From Entamoeba histolytica HM-1:IMSS (Eukaryota; Evosea; Mastigamoebida; Endamoebidae), in NCBI RefSeq assembly GCF_000208925.1, contig NW_001915001.1:6762-42641 (forward strand): a stretch of 35,880 bases of DNA, read 5' to 3'. Of the stretch, positions 9,243-19,667 are shown piece by piece. Below the pieces are notes generated by a model that ran no database searches, was not told the DNA's origin, and saw only the letters and a list, made by a program, of their open reading frames with translations. Numbering within the stretch: the first letter of the stretch is position 1; the number at the start of each line of letters is the position of its first letter. The position numbers and the translations under genes were made by a program.

Positions 9243-9626
9243 ATGAGAACTTTCTTTGCACTTCTTTTAATTGCTTTAGTTTCTGCTAATTCAGAAGGAC
9301 TTGTTTCTCTTAACCCAGACAATTTTAAGACTTACCAAAATAGTGGAAAAACTCTTTTAGTTAAATTCTTTGCACCATGGTGTGGACATTGTAAGAGACT
9401 TGCCCCAACTTATGAAGAAGTCGCACAAGCATTCACTGAGAATGAAGATGTCATTATTGCTGAAGTAAACTGTGACGATTACAGAGAACTTTGCCAAGAA
9501 CATGGAATTAGAGGATTCCCAACTGTTCTTGTTTTCAATGGAGAAGAAAGTAAGAAATTCCAAGAACAAAGAACCGTTGAAGAATTAAAGAAATTTGTTC
9601 TTGAAAATGTTCCTGCCAAAAACTAA
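9243..9626 (+). CDS. Single-domain protein disulfide isomerase
   Basis: The protein is 127 residues: a signal peptide (MRTFFALLLIALVSA) then one thioredoxin fold. The active site is WCGHC (Cys47, Cys50) in the context FFAPWCGHCKRLAP, which is the PDI rather than the thioredoxin version. The cis-proline region is GFPTV. The enzyme would form or shuffle disulfides in the ER or secretory lumen. Unlike classical PDI it has only one domain and no KDEL-type C-terminus (it ends PAKN), so it may be retained by partners or pass on to secretory compartments. It lies head to tail with the RhoGEF gene 88 bases downstream, and the codons look typical of a well-expressed gene. Confidence 0.92.
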   Translation: MRTFFALLLIALVSANSEGLVSLNPDNFKTYQNSGKTLLVKFFAPWCGHCKRLAPTYEEVAQAFTENEDVIIAEVNCDDYRELCQEHGIRGFPTVLVFNGEESKKFQEQRTVEELKKFVLENVPAKN

Positions 9627-9714
9627 ATGAATTGACTAATTCATTTTCTTTGTTTTTCTTAATATTTATTTTAACTTTTATCTTGAAAATTTAAGATTTT
9701 CTTATTATTGAGAG

Positions 9715-11193
9715 ATGGAAACAATATCCCCTCAATCATATCCTTCTTTTCCTCGAATGCATGAAGGAAAGTGTAGAGTTAAGGGTTGTAATTGCAACAG
9801 GTTTGAAGGAATGACTGATTTACCTGATGAGAGATGTAGTAATTGTTTTCATTCGATTGAAGCACATACATTACCAGTAGAATTATTTAACAATATTAAA
9901 TGTGATAAACCAACTATATTAACAACTCCAAGAGAAGTATATCGTAAGAAAATTGCAATGGAATTACTAACAACTGAACGTACATATGTAAGAATGTTAA
10001 TGACGTGTTTAAGATGTTACGCAGATCCATTACAGTCATGTGAACCACCATTATTACCACCAACATTATACAAATCTATATTTTTATTTTATAGAGATAT
10101 TGTTCGTGTTAATTTAGTATTTCTACAATCACTTGAGGATTTAGTTGAGAAGAATCAATTAGTTTCTGGACTATCATCAGTCTTTCTTGGTACACTGCCA
10201 TACCTACGAGTTTATAGAATGTTTGTTGGAAATAACTCTGTTGGTTTACAAGCAGTTGAACAAGCTGAACATATGAAAGATGTAGTTAAATTACTACATC
10301 ATTGTAGTAAATACGGATATGAAGGTGAGACTGTACAACCATTACGGAGTTATTTAATTTTACCAATACAAAGAATCCCTCGTTATAATTTATTATTAAG
10401 TGATTTCTTAAAACACACAGATAGAAACGATCCTTTGTTTGAAGAAACAACAGCATTAGTTGGGTCTTTGAAGTCACTTGCTAAAGAAATTAATGATGAA
10501 GTTAAACTTCAAGATAATAGAAGAAAGTTACTAGCAATAAAAAAGAAGTTTTGTGAAGGTCCTTATCATCTTACGTTAGTTGAAGCACATAGATATATTA
10601 TGAGAGAAGGTATTTTATTCAAATTAAGTAAAACAAAACCAAAGAAACGTTATTTTTATTTGTTTAATGATATTTTAGTTTATGGAAGAATGCAACTACA
10701 GTTGTTTTATCCTAATTTGTATTTACGACTAAATTCAGTACATATAGAGGATGGGTTACAACCAAATACTTTTAATCTCTTATCTCCTTTCAAGTCTTTT
10801 ACTGTTATTTGTTCTTCTATAGAAGAACGCAATACTTGGGCTAATGATCTTAAATCAGCTATTCAAAAAGAGTCTGATAAAAAATTTTCCAAAAATATTG
10901 ATACTGTCGGTTTTGATGCTCCTTTATATCAACCATTTAATGAAGCAACTTTATGTTTTATTTGTAAAAGGAAGTTTGGAATATTTTGTTTTAAATATCA
11001 TTGTGAAAGGTGTGGGTTTGTTGTTTGTGATTCATGTTCAAAAAATAGAAAGATTGTTCCTCCTAATCCTGTTCCTCAAAGAATTTGTAATTTTTGTGTT
11101 CGTTCAGCTGATAGAAATATTGAAGTGTTTAAGGGTCTTAGAAAGAGGTCTAAACAAGAACGTGCTCGGTTGGCTTTAGCTTTATTAGAATAA
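9715..11193 (+). CDS. RhoGEF with DH, PH and FYVE-like zinc domains
   Basis: A 492-residue protein. Residues 19-50 hold a Cys/His cluster (Cys-Arg-Val-Lys-Gly-Cys-Asn-Cys, then Cys-Ser-Asn-Cys-Phe-His) that probably binds zinc. A DH domain (about 78-275) starts with MELLTTERTYVRML and includes the conserved LILPIQRIPRYNLLLSDFLK helix. A PH domain (about 290-385) follows, and a FYVE-like double zinc finger occupies about 414-461. The DH domain exchanges nucleotide on Rho/Rac GTPases, which drive phagocytosis and motility in Entamoeba. The same domain order occurs in the Entamoeba EhFP family of FYVE proteins. The zinc finger keeps eight zinc ligands, but the PI3P-binding R(R/K)HHCR signature reads KYHCERC and the WxxD motif is missing, so canonical PI3P binding is doubtful. 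Confidence 0.88.
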   Translation: METISPQSYPSFPRMHEGKCRVKGCNCNRFEGMTDLPDERCSNCFHSIEAHTLPVELFNNIKCDKPTILTTPREVYRKKIAMELLTTERTYVRMLMTCLRCYADPLQSCEPPLLPPTLYKSIFLFYRDIVRVNLVFLQSLEDLVEKNQLVSGLSSVFLGTLPYLRVYRMFVGNNSVGLQAVEQAEHMKDVVKLLHHCSKYGYEGETVQPLRSYLILPIQRIPRYNLLLSDFLKHTDRNDPLFEETTALVGSLKSLAKEINDEVKLQDNRRKLLAIKKKFCEGPYHLTLVEAHRYIMREGILFKLSKTKPKKRYFYLFNDILVYGRMQLQLFYPNLYLRLNSVHIEDGLQPNTFNLLSPFKSFTVICSSIEERNTWANDLKSAIQKESDKKFSKNIDTVGFDAPLYQPFNEATLCFICKRKFGIFCFKYHCERCGFVVCDSCSKNRKIVPPNPVPQRICNFCVRSADRNIEVFKGLRKRSKQERARLALALLE

Positions 11194-11790
11194 ATATTGT
11201 TTTTGTGTTTTATTGTTTAAAGTTAAATATTTTATGAACGATATATATCTTTTATTTTTATTTTCATAAAAGGAACATTTCTTGTTGGGTTTGACTATCA
11301 CTTTGTGTTTTTGACTTTTTCTTCTTTTTTTTATGTTTGATATGTGTTATGTTGAGTGAGTGTTAATTATATTTATTTTGTTGTATTAGAATATCCTCAG
11401 ATTGCTATGAAATGACGCATTAGTCAGTTACAAGTTAATCTAAGCTAAGGATATATGGAAAGAAAGTCTAAAGATCTTTAAAAGAGGAGATAAATAAGTG
11501 AAAACAATGACAAGAAAATGAAAGACATTCTGACTAAGTTGTTAGTCAGTTATTGATAGAGATAAGAGGAAAAGAAGGAGAGAATGATAAGAAGTAAAAA
11601 AGACAAAATGGAGAGATGAAGGATAAGAAAAGAAGAATAGAATTGGTAAAAATTTGATAAGATATCAAAAACAAAACAAACAGAAAAGTGAACAGAGTTA
11701 AAATGACAGAGATACATTAAAAGTGGTATATGACACGTCTTATTGGATATTTAAGAGACAGACTGTAATTAGTAAAAGACAGAAAATAAC
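11194..11790. other. Intergenic region with a possible structured segment
   Basis: No coding frame is seen in these 597 bases. The stretch 11391-11454 is less AT-rich than its surroundings and is bounded by complementary arms ATATCCTCAG and CTAAGGATAT (9 of 10 pairs), enclosing 44 bases. A near-repeat of TTAGTCAGTTA also occurs here (about 11410 and 11541). Promoter sequence for the aminotransferase occupies the right end. I cannot assign the stem to a known RNA class. Confidence 0.4.
11746..11757 (+). promoter_or_regulatory. TATA-like element of the phosphoserine aminotransferase gene
   Basis: GATATTTAAGAG lies about 34 bases before the start codon and closely resembles the Entamoeba TATA consensus GTATTTAAA(G/C). 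Entamoeba 5' UTRs are short, so the spacing fits transcription starting just before the ATG. Function is inferred from the motif. Confidence 0.45.
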
Positions 11791-12867
11791 ATGGAAAGGC
11801 AAAATATTCATAATTTTGGAGCTGGACCTGCTGCTATGGCAAAAGAAGTTATTGAAGCAACAGCAAAAGCAGTAAATAACTTTTGGGAAGGATTATCAAT
11901 ATTAGAAATATCTCATCGATCAAAAGAATGGATTAACGTGATGAATGAAACAAAAGCACTGATGAAAGAAGTAATGGATATACCAGAAGGATATGAAATA
12001 CTATTTTTTGGAGGTGGTGCGTCACTTCAATTTTTAATGGTTGCAATGAACTTATTAAATAAGAAGGCATGTTATCTTGATACAGGAGTATGGGCAAGTA
12101 AAGCAATAAAAGAAGCAGAAAATATAGGAGAAGTTAAAATAATAGGAACATCAAAAGATAAGAATTACACATATATTCCAGAGTATCAAATACCAAGTGA
12201 TTATGATTATTTTCATATTACTACAAATAATACAATTTATGGTACAGAAATAAGAAAGGATATTGAATCACCTATTCCCCTTGTTGCAGATATGTCTTCT
12301 GATATTCTTTCAAAACCAATTGATATTTCTAAATATAGTTTAATCTATGCAGGTGCACAAAAGAATTGTGGAGCTGCTGGAGTTACTATTGTTATTATCA
12401 AGAAAGAAATATTAGGAAAAGTTCAACGAAAAATACCAATAATACTTGATTATCAAGTTCATATTCTAAATAATTCAATGTACAATACTCCTCCTGTAAT
12501 ATCGATCTTTACTGTTAATCAAACTCTAAAATATATTAAGAAAATAGGTGGTTTAAAAAAGATTCAAGAATTAAATGAAGAAAAAGCTCGATTGTTATAT
12601 GCTGAAATTGATAGAAATAAAATCTTTAGAGGAACAGTACGTAAGAAAGATAGATCAATTATGAATGTTTGTTTTGTAATGGAAGAACAATATAAACAAC
12701 TTGAAAATGAATTTTCTGAATATGCTTTACAAAAAGGAATAATTGGTATAAAAGGTCACCGCTCTGTTGGTGGATTTAGAGCATCAATTTATAATGCAGT
12801 TACAATAGAATCTGTTCAAGCATTAATTAAATGTATGCATGACTTTGAACAATTACATACTCATTAA
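11791..12867 (+). CDS. PSAT: Phosphoserine aminotransferase
   Basis: The 358-residue length is standard for class-V aminotransferases of the SerC/PSAT1 type. It converts 3-phosphohydroxypyruvate and glutamate to phosphoserine and 2-oxoglutarate, the second step of phosphorylated serine synthesis, in the cytosol. Seen features are the N-terminal NFGAGPAAM, the substrate-site EISHRSKEW, the PLP phosphate-binding [10 protein letters not shown], and the PLP lysine in [10 protein letters not shown] (Lys191). The C-terminal [18 protein letters not shown] is the conserved substrate-recognition end. In Entamoeba this pathway feeds serine to cysteine synthesis, which matters for its thiol-based antioxidant chemistry. 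The gene is single-exon and intact, with a TATA-like box upstream. Confidence 0.95.
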   Translation: MERQNIHNFGAGPAAMAKEVIEATAKAVNNFWEGLSILEISHRSKEWINVMNETKALMKEVMDIPEGYEILFFGGGASLQFLMVAMNLLNKKACYLDTGVWASKAIKEAENIGEVKIIGTSKDKNYTYIPEYQIPSDYDYFHITTNNTIYGTEIRKDIESPIPLVADMSSDILSKPIDISKYSLIYAGAQKNCGAAGVTIVIIKKEILGKVQRKIPIILDYQVHILNNSMYNTPPVISIFTVNQTLKYIKKIGGLKKIQELNEEKARLLYAEIDRNKIFRGTVRKKDRSIMNVCFVMEEQYKQLENEFSEYALQKGIIGIKGHRSVGGFRASIYNAVTIESVQALIKCMHDFEQLHTH

Positions 12868-12956
12868 CTTAATTCGTTTCATATTAATCATTTCTTTTTT
12901 ATCTAAATTTTATTATAATGTAATTTTCAAGTAATGAATTTAGTAAAATAGTATTA

Positions 12957-15056
12957 TTAATTGTATTCTTCTTTTCTTAACGAATATAAATGATTCTGAG
13001 CTTTTTCTAATTCTTTCTGAAGTTGAAGAACACGAACTTGAGATTCCATCAGTTCTTTTTTACTCTCAATTCCATTGTCTTGGGTTTTATTTTGTTCCTT
13101 AATTTCTTGGCGTTGTTCTTGCTCTCTTGATAAAATGTTTTGAATGATTTTTTGAATTTGACTCATTAGAGAGCATAAACTTTTTTCTAATCTTTGAAGA
13201 AGAGGAGACTGATCTTCCATACTCACTCGAGCAGCAGTTAATAGTTGAGAGCAATGTGATTTAAATTGTTTTAACCCAGCTAAAATTCGTTCATCTGGCT
13301 CTCCATTCATTAAAGCAGAACTAATATATTGTGCCCATTCTACTATTTTTTTGGCACAACTCAATAACCCTTCTGACCAAACTTCATTATTAGAATATGT
13401 TTGGTTGTTTTTTTCTTTTCCTTCTCTAATTCGTTCTTTTTCACACTCTCCAGCTATTTGAATAAAGTCTATAAGTCCTTGTGTTGAATCGCCAAATCGT
13501 TTAATTGTTTCATTTCCATTAGTGTTACAATTCTTTAAAGCATCCCTCACATCTTCAATTTTATTAATTTGATCATTAATTTGATTAAGAACAATACTGA
13601 AGTCTTCTTCTTCATTAGAGCTATTTTCTTGGTTTTGTAAGTTTGGGGGTATAAATGAGTTAAAAGACTGTTCATCAATGAAATCGTCTTGTGAGGTTTG
13701 AATGACTTTATCATGACTTGAATCACCTATATAATCAAACAAAACTAAGTCATTGTCTTGATTTGTAGGTGTAGTTTCACTAGTATTGGCAGATGAAGAT
13801 GAAAGAATTGAAACAAACTCTTCAATATATTTTTGTAATTCTTCATACCCCTCATTCATTTGAAATGAGACTTTTATTTTGTCTGCTATAGATTGTAGAT
13901 CATAAAGTTCATTAATAACTTTTTCTCCATTATTGTTTGCATCAACGTAATCTAAGTTTCGTTGTTGTAATAAATATTTTGTTCCAATTAAAGTTTTCCA
14001 AATGTGTATTTTTATATCATCTAGATTTGAAGGATTTTGTAGCTCTTGCATTAAACAAGAAGCCATTGTTTCTAATTTTGATTCTGGATCTTCTGAAGAT
14101 AGTTGTGGAGGAATTAATAAATCAAATAACTTTGAAAGTTGTTGTGAAAAATGGTTTCCAAGTTCAAGTATTTCTTTGGTATTATTATTATTTTGATGAA
14201 GAAATGTTTTTTGGAGATGGTTATTTTTAGTGATAGAATGAGGGTGTTTCTTTAAGTATAATTTTCTTTCTTCGTCATTAACATTAAACGTTGGGAGTGG
14301 GGGAAGATTAGGAACTTCAATTAACGAAACAATATAACCATTATTTTTTGCTGCTGAATAAAGTTGGTTCAATTTTGAATAAGTTTTAGTGAAACGATCA
14401 TATAAAAATGTAAAAACTGATTGATTTTGTTCAATATGTGCAAGGTTAGTCAAAAAGAATGTAATGTCTTTTACAAGGCTATAAGAATCAAGAATGAGAG
14501 GAATAGTACAATCCATTTTGCAATTATCCCCAATATAATTTTGAATTATTGGCAAAGGAATTACTAATAAATAATCCATTAAATCCATCATATAAGATAG
14601 AACTGAAAGAGTTTTTTGATCAGAATAATATTCCTCTGGTAATTCGTGAGGAACTAATAATGAGCCAGTAAAAATACGATGTTTTTGGTGAAACACAAAT
14701 CTTATTTGAATATATTTTGCATAGTGTTTAATTATTTGTTGAAAGGCGTAATAAGCATTTAATTGTTGTGGGGTATTAACCAATCGATTAATTGTTGGAA
14801 GAAATGCATCTAAATAACCCCCAAGTAATTGAGAAGAACCATCTCGAAGAACACGGTGTAAAGTCACTAAAGATTTGTATTGTTGTAATGGGTTAAATGA
14901 TAAAATCCATTTTGTTAGTTCTGAATAAAATGAAGGTACACCTCCTGAAAAGCTTTTGACAACAATTGTTCGAATATGTTTAGGTTTAGGAGGACAATTA
15001 GAAGTATTGCAAGCTTTTCGAGTTGCTAATTTAACTTTATAATCAACAAATTGCAT
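12957..15056 (-). CDS. ANTH-domain endocytic adaptor, Sla2/HIP1R-like
   Basis: A 699-residue protein. Residues about 1-260 form an ANTH domain. The phosphoinositide-binding signature K-x9-K-x-K-H is exact: Lys14, Lys24, Lys26, His27 in the segment KACNTSNCPPKPKHI. The middle is polar and Gln/Asn-rich, with acidic patches. A helical region (about 535-640) resembles the upstream helix and core of talin-like actin-binding modules, and the last 45 residues are a coiled coil. ANTH proteins bind PI(4,5)P2 and clathrin at the plasma membrane. Sla2/HIP1R members also tether actin through a C-terminal I/LWEQ domain. A clear I/LWEQ signature is not visible here and the coiled coil comes last, so the actin-binding part is divergent or absent. 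An AP180/CALM-like role is the alternative. Confidence 0.72.
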   Translation of the reverse strand: MQFVDYKVKLATRKACNTSNCPPKPKHIRTIVVKSFSGGVPSFYSELTKWILSFNPLQQYKSLVTLHRVLRDGSSQLLGGYLDAFLPTINRLVNTPQQLNAYYAFQQIIKHYAKYIQIRFVFHQKHRIFTGSLLVPHELPEEYYSDQKTLSVLSYMMDLMDYLLVIPLPIIQNYIGDNCKMDCTIPLILDSYSLVKDITFFLTNLAHIEQNQSVFTFLYDRFTKTYSKLNQLYSAAKNNGYIVSLIEVPNLPPLPTFNVNDEERKLYLKKHPHSITKNNHLQKTFLHQNNNNTKEILELGNHFSQQLSKLFDLLIPPQLSSEDPESKLETMASCLMQELQNPSNLDDIKIHIWKTLIGTKYLLQQRNLDYVDANNNGEKVINELYDLQSIADKIKVSFQMNEGYEELQKYIEEFVSILSSSSANTSETTPTNQDNDLVLFDYIGDSSHDKVIQTSQDDFIDEQSFNSFIPPNLQNQENSSNEEEDFSIVLNQINDQINKIEDVRDALKNCNTNGNETIKRFGDSTQGLIDFIQIAGECEKERIREGKEKNNQTYSNNEVWSEGLLSCAKKIVEWAQYISSALMNGEPDERILAGLKQFKSHCSQLLTAARVSMEDQSPLLQRLEKSLCSLMSQIQKIIQNILSREQEQRQEIKEQNKTQDNGIESKKELMESQVRVLQLQKELEKAQNHLYSLRKEEYN

Positions 15057-15259
15057 TGATAATTAATTCACACATTGAAACATTTAAAGCCAAATCCCTT
15101 AGTAACTTATCATAAAAAAGATCTTGAGATTGTAAGTTACGAATGTACAGTTTATATTGCAAAATTCAAAAACAATAGAAAATTCAATTTTAAGTTTTAC
15201 AAAAAGTAAAAACAAAAATTCAAAGAAAAGACAAAAAAAAATAAGATATAATCGTTTCA

Positions 15260-18200
15260 ATGTCCCAAAAGAACACACCTTCTCCTCTACCTGATCCTTC
15301 TTCTAAATTGTCACTTTTGGTAGAGACATTAGAGTCAATTCATTATAGAAGTAAAGATGATATAGTATATCAAGCATCAAAAGTATTTCTTGAAAGTACA
15401 TCTTCGTTAGAGGATCCTTTATTAGTTTTATCTCCACTAAATCAAAACTTATTTGTTCAATTGCTAGATGCTATTTTTAAGAGTAAAGACAGAAATAAAT
15501 TATTATCCATTTTTGTTCCATTAATAACACCAGACTTAATGACTTCAGAAACACTATCATTAGTGTGTTCATCTATGTTATCTATTCTTCCATTTTCTTC
15601 TACAGGAAAAGACTCTTTATTACCTATTGTTTTAACTTCCTTTACAAATCTTTCTCGTTGCAGATTACATGATGAAGTATATTCACTTCTTATTTCAAGT
15701 TTATTTGATCTTCATGTAATACTTCTTCCAAATGCTCCAGAAGCTCAACGTGTAAAAGATTTAATTCAAACATTCATTGATGTTTCACCACAAACTCCAA
15801 TGTATTCCAATGGTGTTCCACCAGTTGTTACACTATTAACAACATCAGCAAAATATTCTACTGATGATTGGTGTTTACCAGATGCTGTTCATGTTAAAAG
15901 TGATAATAAGTATATGACATCAGTAAACTTTAGTTCTCGTATAAGAAGTGATATAGAAAAACATAGAGAAGAAAAAATGAAATTTGTTAAAACACTTTCA
16001 AATGAAAATCAAAAATATTTTAATTCAAGGGCTCATGCTCATGCAGTTAAATCTATTTTATTAATATTTACAATTGCTGATCATCATATATTACAACAGT
16101 ATGATGACTGGAAGAAACCATTGATTGATTGTTTAATTGCTAATGGATTTACAACAGAACCACAAAAATATATTCCAACATTAAAAATATTTATTGAAGT
16201 AATGTCTTCACCAACACTTCATGTAAAAGGATTATCAGTTATTTTTGAACGATTGTATTTATTTATACTCAACTCTTCACTATCTACTCCTCAACAAAAA
16301 CAACTAACGTTAGAAATGTTAGTATCTTTAACAGAAAAACAAGAATGTATTATTTCAATGTTTCAATTATATGATTGTAGTATCGCTGCACCAAATGTTA
16401 TTAGGTCATTAGTCAAAACATTATCTGATGTTGTTTATGGAAAAATAAAATCAATGGAAAAATTTGTTAGTAAACAATTTGATACTGATAATCGTATGAG
16501 AGCATTAAAATGTATATTAAATATTATTGATAATATTTCAACTATTCAAATTAATTATTCACCTCTTCCTTCTACTATCGAACAGCGTATGGAACGGAAA
16601 GTATTATTAGAAAATGGATTTCCATTATTTGCCAATAACCCAAAAGATGGAGTAGAATATTTTATTTCAAATAAATTTTGTGAAAATTCTTCCCGTTCTA
16701 TTGCTGACTTTTTATTGAGTACTCAAGGATTAGATAAACGTAGAGTAACAGAATATATATCTAATTTAGGTAATGACGGAAATGATGCACTAAATAATTT
16801 AATAAAAGAAATAGACTTTAGTGGAGAAAGGTTTGATGATGCTCTTCAAAGAATGTTTTGGATGTTTTGTGCTCCAAGAGAAGTTCAATTAGTGGATAAT
16901 ATTATTGAACGTTTTTCTGTTAGATATGCTGAATGTAATGCTGCATTGAATATGACACCAGAACAAATTTATTTATTAGCTACATCAGTGATGTGTGTTG
17001 CTCTTGATACAAAGACAAAACGTATTACTTTTAAAGAATTTAGTGAAATGCTTGGTAATGCAGGAAATATTGATATTAAAGGATTATTTCAACGAGCAAC
17101 TAGTGGTTCATTTGCACTTGCTGAATGTTTAACAGGAATAGGTCCAAATACTGTAAATGATCTTGAAGTTAAAGAAAGAGTACTAAGAACATTATCAGGG
17201 ATTGATGCAAATATGATTAGAATCTATCAAACAAAAGAAGAAGGTAAATTAGAAAATTCTATTGATGTGATTAAAGCGTTTATTAAAAGTACATTGATTT
17301 CATGTACTGACATTTGTAGATATTTATTTTTTAATGAAGAAACAGGTGATTTTGTTGAAAACTCATTAAGAGGAATGCAAAAATTAATTCATATAACTGC
17401 TTATTGTGGTATGGCAGAATGTGATGACCTTACTTCTGATATTTCATTATGGACAATGCTTCTTTCTCCTGAAGAAATGAGTCCTAAACATGTTCTTGCC
17501 ATCAGGTATATAATTAATATCTGTAAAGAAGAAGGTCCTTTATTAAAAAATGCATGGTTATCATGTTTAAAAGTAATAAGTCATTTAGATAATCTTGGAT
17601 TAATGCCAAAACCATACGGAGATGTTTCTGAAATAAAAGTTATGCCAAAACCACAACATCCCATTTATTATCCAGAATATCTTGGTATATTTACATTTGT
17701 TAATAACGATCTTCGTGTTGCAAATAAGAAATTTGATCAAAAAACTCTTACCACTTTAAAACAATTACTTCAAAAACATTTGTCTGTTATTAATGATATA
17801 TTTATTAAAGAGGCTGTTGCACCAAATGAAAATTTCTTATGTTTCTTAAACTCTTTAAAAACTGTTATTATGACAGAAATTAACACATTGTCTCCTCAAT
17901 ACTTTTTGTTTAATATTCTTATTCAAATATTATTAATGATAGTTGGTAGAGAACAAAATGTTATTAACCAAGCTTTAATTATTGCATGTGATATTTATGT
18001 AAAAGCTGGACTTCATCCTCATCACATTCTTGCAAAACAAGCAGTTAAAGCATTAGGACTTTTACAGTCAAAATTTCCACAGAATGATATAATTTTAAAT
18101 TCTTTAATGATTGTTATGGCAGACTCTGCTGTACCACCAGTAAGAGATGCAATTATAGAAACAATAGAATCTATTTTAGATGATTATAAACCATCTCAAA

Positions 18201-19526
18201 AAATGAATTGGAAAGCCATTATTAATATTTTAAATTTGGCAGCAGTAGATTCATCTCCAAATGTTATTATTAGAGGATTTTCTTCATTTAGATTATTAAC
18301 AATTAAAACATTTGATGACGAAACACAATATCTAATTACAAAAGGTCTTCAACTCTATTCTAAAAAGTGTTCTAATGAAAAAATGGCAAGAGATCTTGTT
18401 GCACTTGCAAATAGTTATTTACAAGAAAAAAAACAATTAACAGAAGTTATGTACATTTGGGGAGGAATTATTGGATCAAAATATGTTGAATGTGCAGTGG
18501 AAGCAATGAAATATTTATTAATTCAATTAGAAAATAATAATTCAGAAATGACTTGGAACGTTGTTTATACACAAATAGTTCCTCTCGTTTATAGTAATAT
18601 CGAAAAAAAAGATAAAGAATGGATAACAACTGTTGGAATGACATTCGCTCTTAACCTTTCTTCATTTATTGCAAATAAAAAAGTTCCAATTAGATATATT
18701 GAAGTTGTACTAATGATTTGTCATATGTTTTGTTGTTCACCACTTCAATTTGGTATTTCTGTTTCTGGACTATTAGTTCAAGATATTGTTGAAGTAGTTT
18801 CTCATCATGACAATTGCTATGATGGATTTAAATTAATTATGGAACTCGTCCATAGCCATATTGCTGCAGTAGTTTTGAAAAAAGTTAATTTAAGAGTTAA
18901 AACACCTAAAGGTAATAAAGAGATGATTGGAGTTATTAAGTGTTCAACATGTAATAAAGAATTTAGTTCACATTTATCATTCCTATGTCCATATTGTAAA
19001 GAACATTATTATTGTAGTTTAGAATGTCAAAAGAAAAAAGAAACAAAACATCTTCCACAACCAATTATCAATCACTATGAAACATTCCAACCTACAGATA
19101 ATAAAACATTATTGACTTGTGACCTTAAGATATTTATTGTATTAAAAGAAATGGTTCATGATATTGCATCCCACGAAAAATCTGATGAAATGCTTCAGTC
19201 TTTACAGTCAGTAATTGATGAATATTCATCAGTTTATAGTGATATAGAAAAAACAACCTATATGGAATGTTTTGGGTTAGCTGTAGATGCAGCGGTAGAT
19301 TGTTTTGTTTCTTTAGCAATAGAATCTTCTCAATTTACAATGATTAACTTATTATTTAAAATGACAGATAAAATTATATCAATTGTCTGTGATAAATTAC
19401 TTCAAGAACATACAACTATCGTTTGTTTTATTTCTTTTTTTTTCAATTAAAGTCTTATAGGTATTGACTTATGTAGTTAAACCAAATGAAGTCTTCTCTA
19501 AACCTTTCTGTATTACCAAACACTAA
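15260..19526 (+). CDS. Large helical-repeat protein with MYND-like zinc motif
   Basis: The product is about 1408 residues from two exons, 15260-19420 and 19461-19526. The 40-nt intron starts GTTTGT and ends TAG, joins in phase 0, and replaces a poor ending (FISFFFN) by 21 plausible residues ending CITKH. Most of the protein is alpha-helical with repeated Leu/Ile-rich helices, like HEAT/ARM solenoids. Around residues 1229-1265 lies a zinc motif of MYND type: Cys-x2-Cys, later Cys-x2-Cys, then YYCSLECQ. The final Cys/His pair of MYND is not obvious. The N-terminus is Pro/Ser-rich. I do not recognise the protein family; a scaffold or trafficking role would fit a solenoid but is only a guess. Confidence 0.75.
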
Positions 19527-19667
19527 CCATGCCAAAAAATTAAAACTTCGATTTGACTCGTTATAACAATGTTATGAATAAATTTTCATAATGAAATTAA
19601 TTAATTTATTGAATTAAATCAAAAAAAAAGAATTTTATTAAAGCAAAAGATATGAATTTCAATGATT

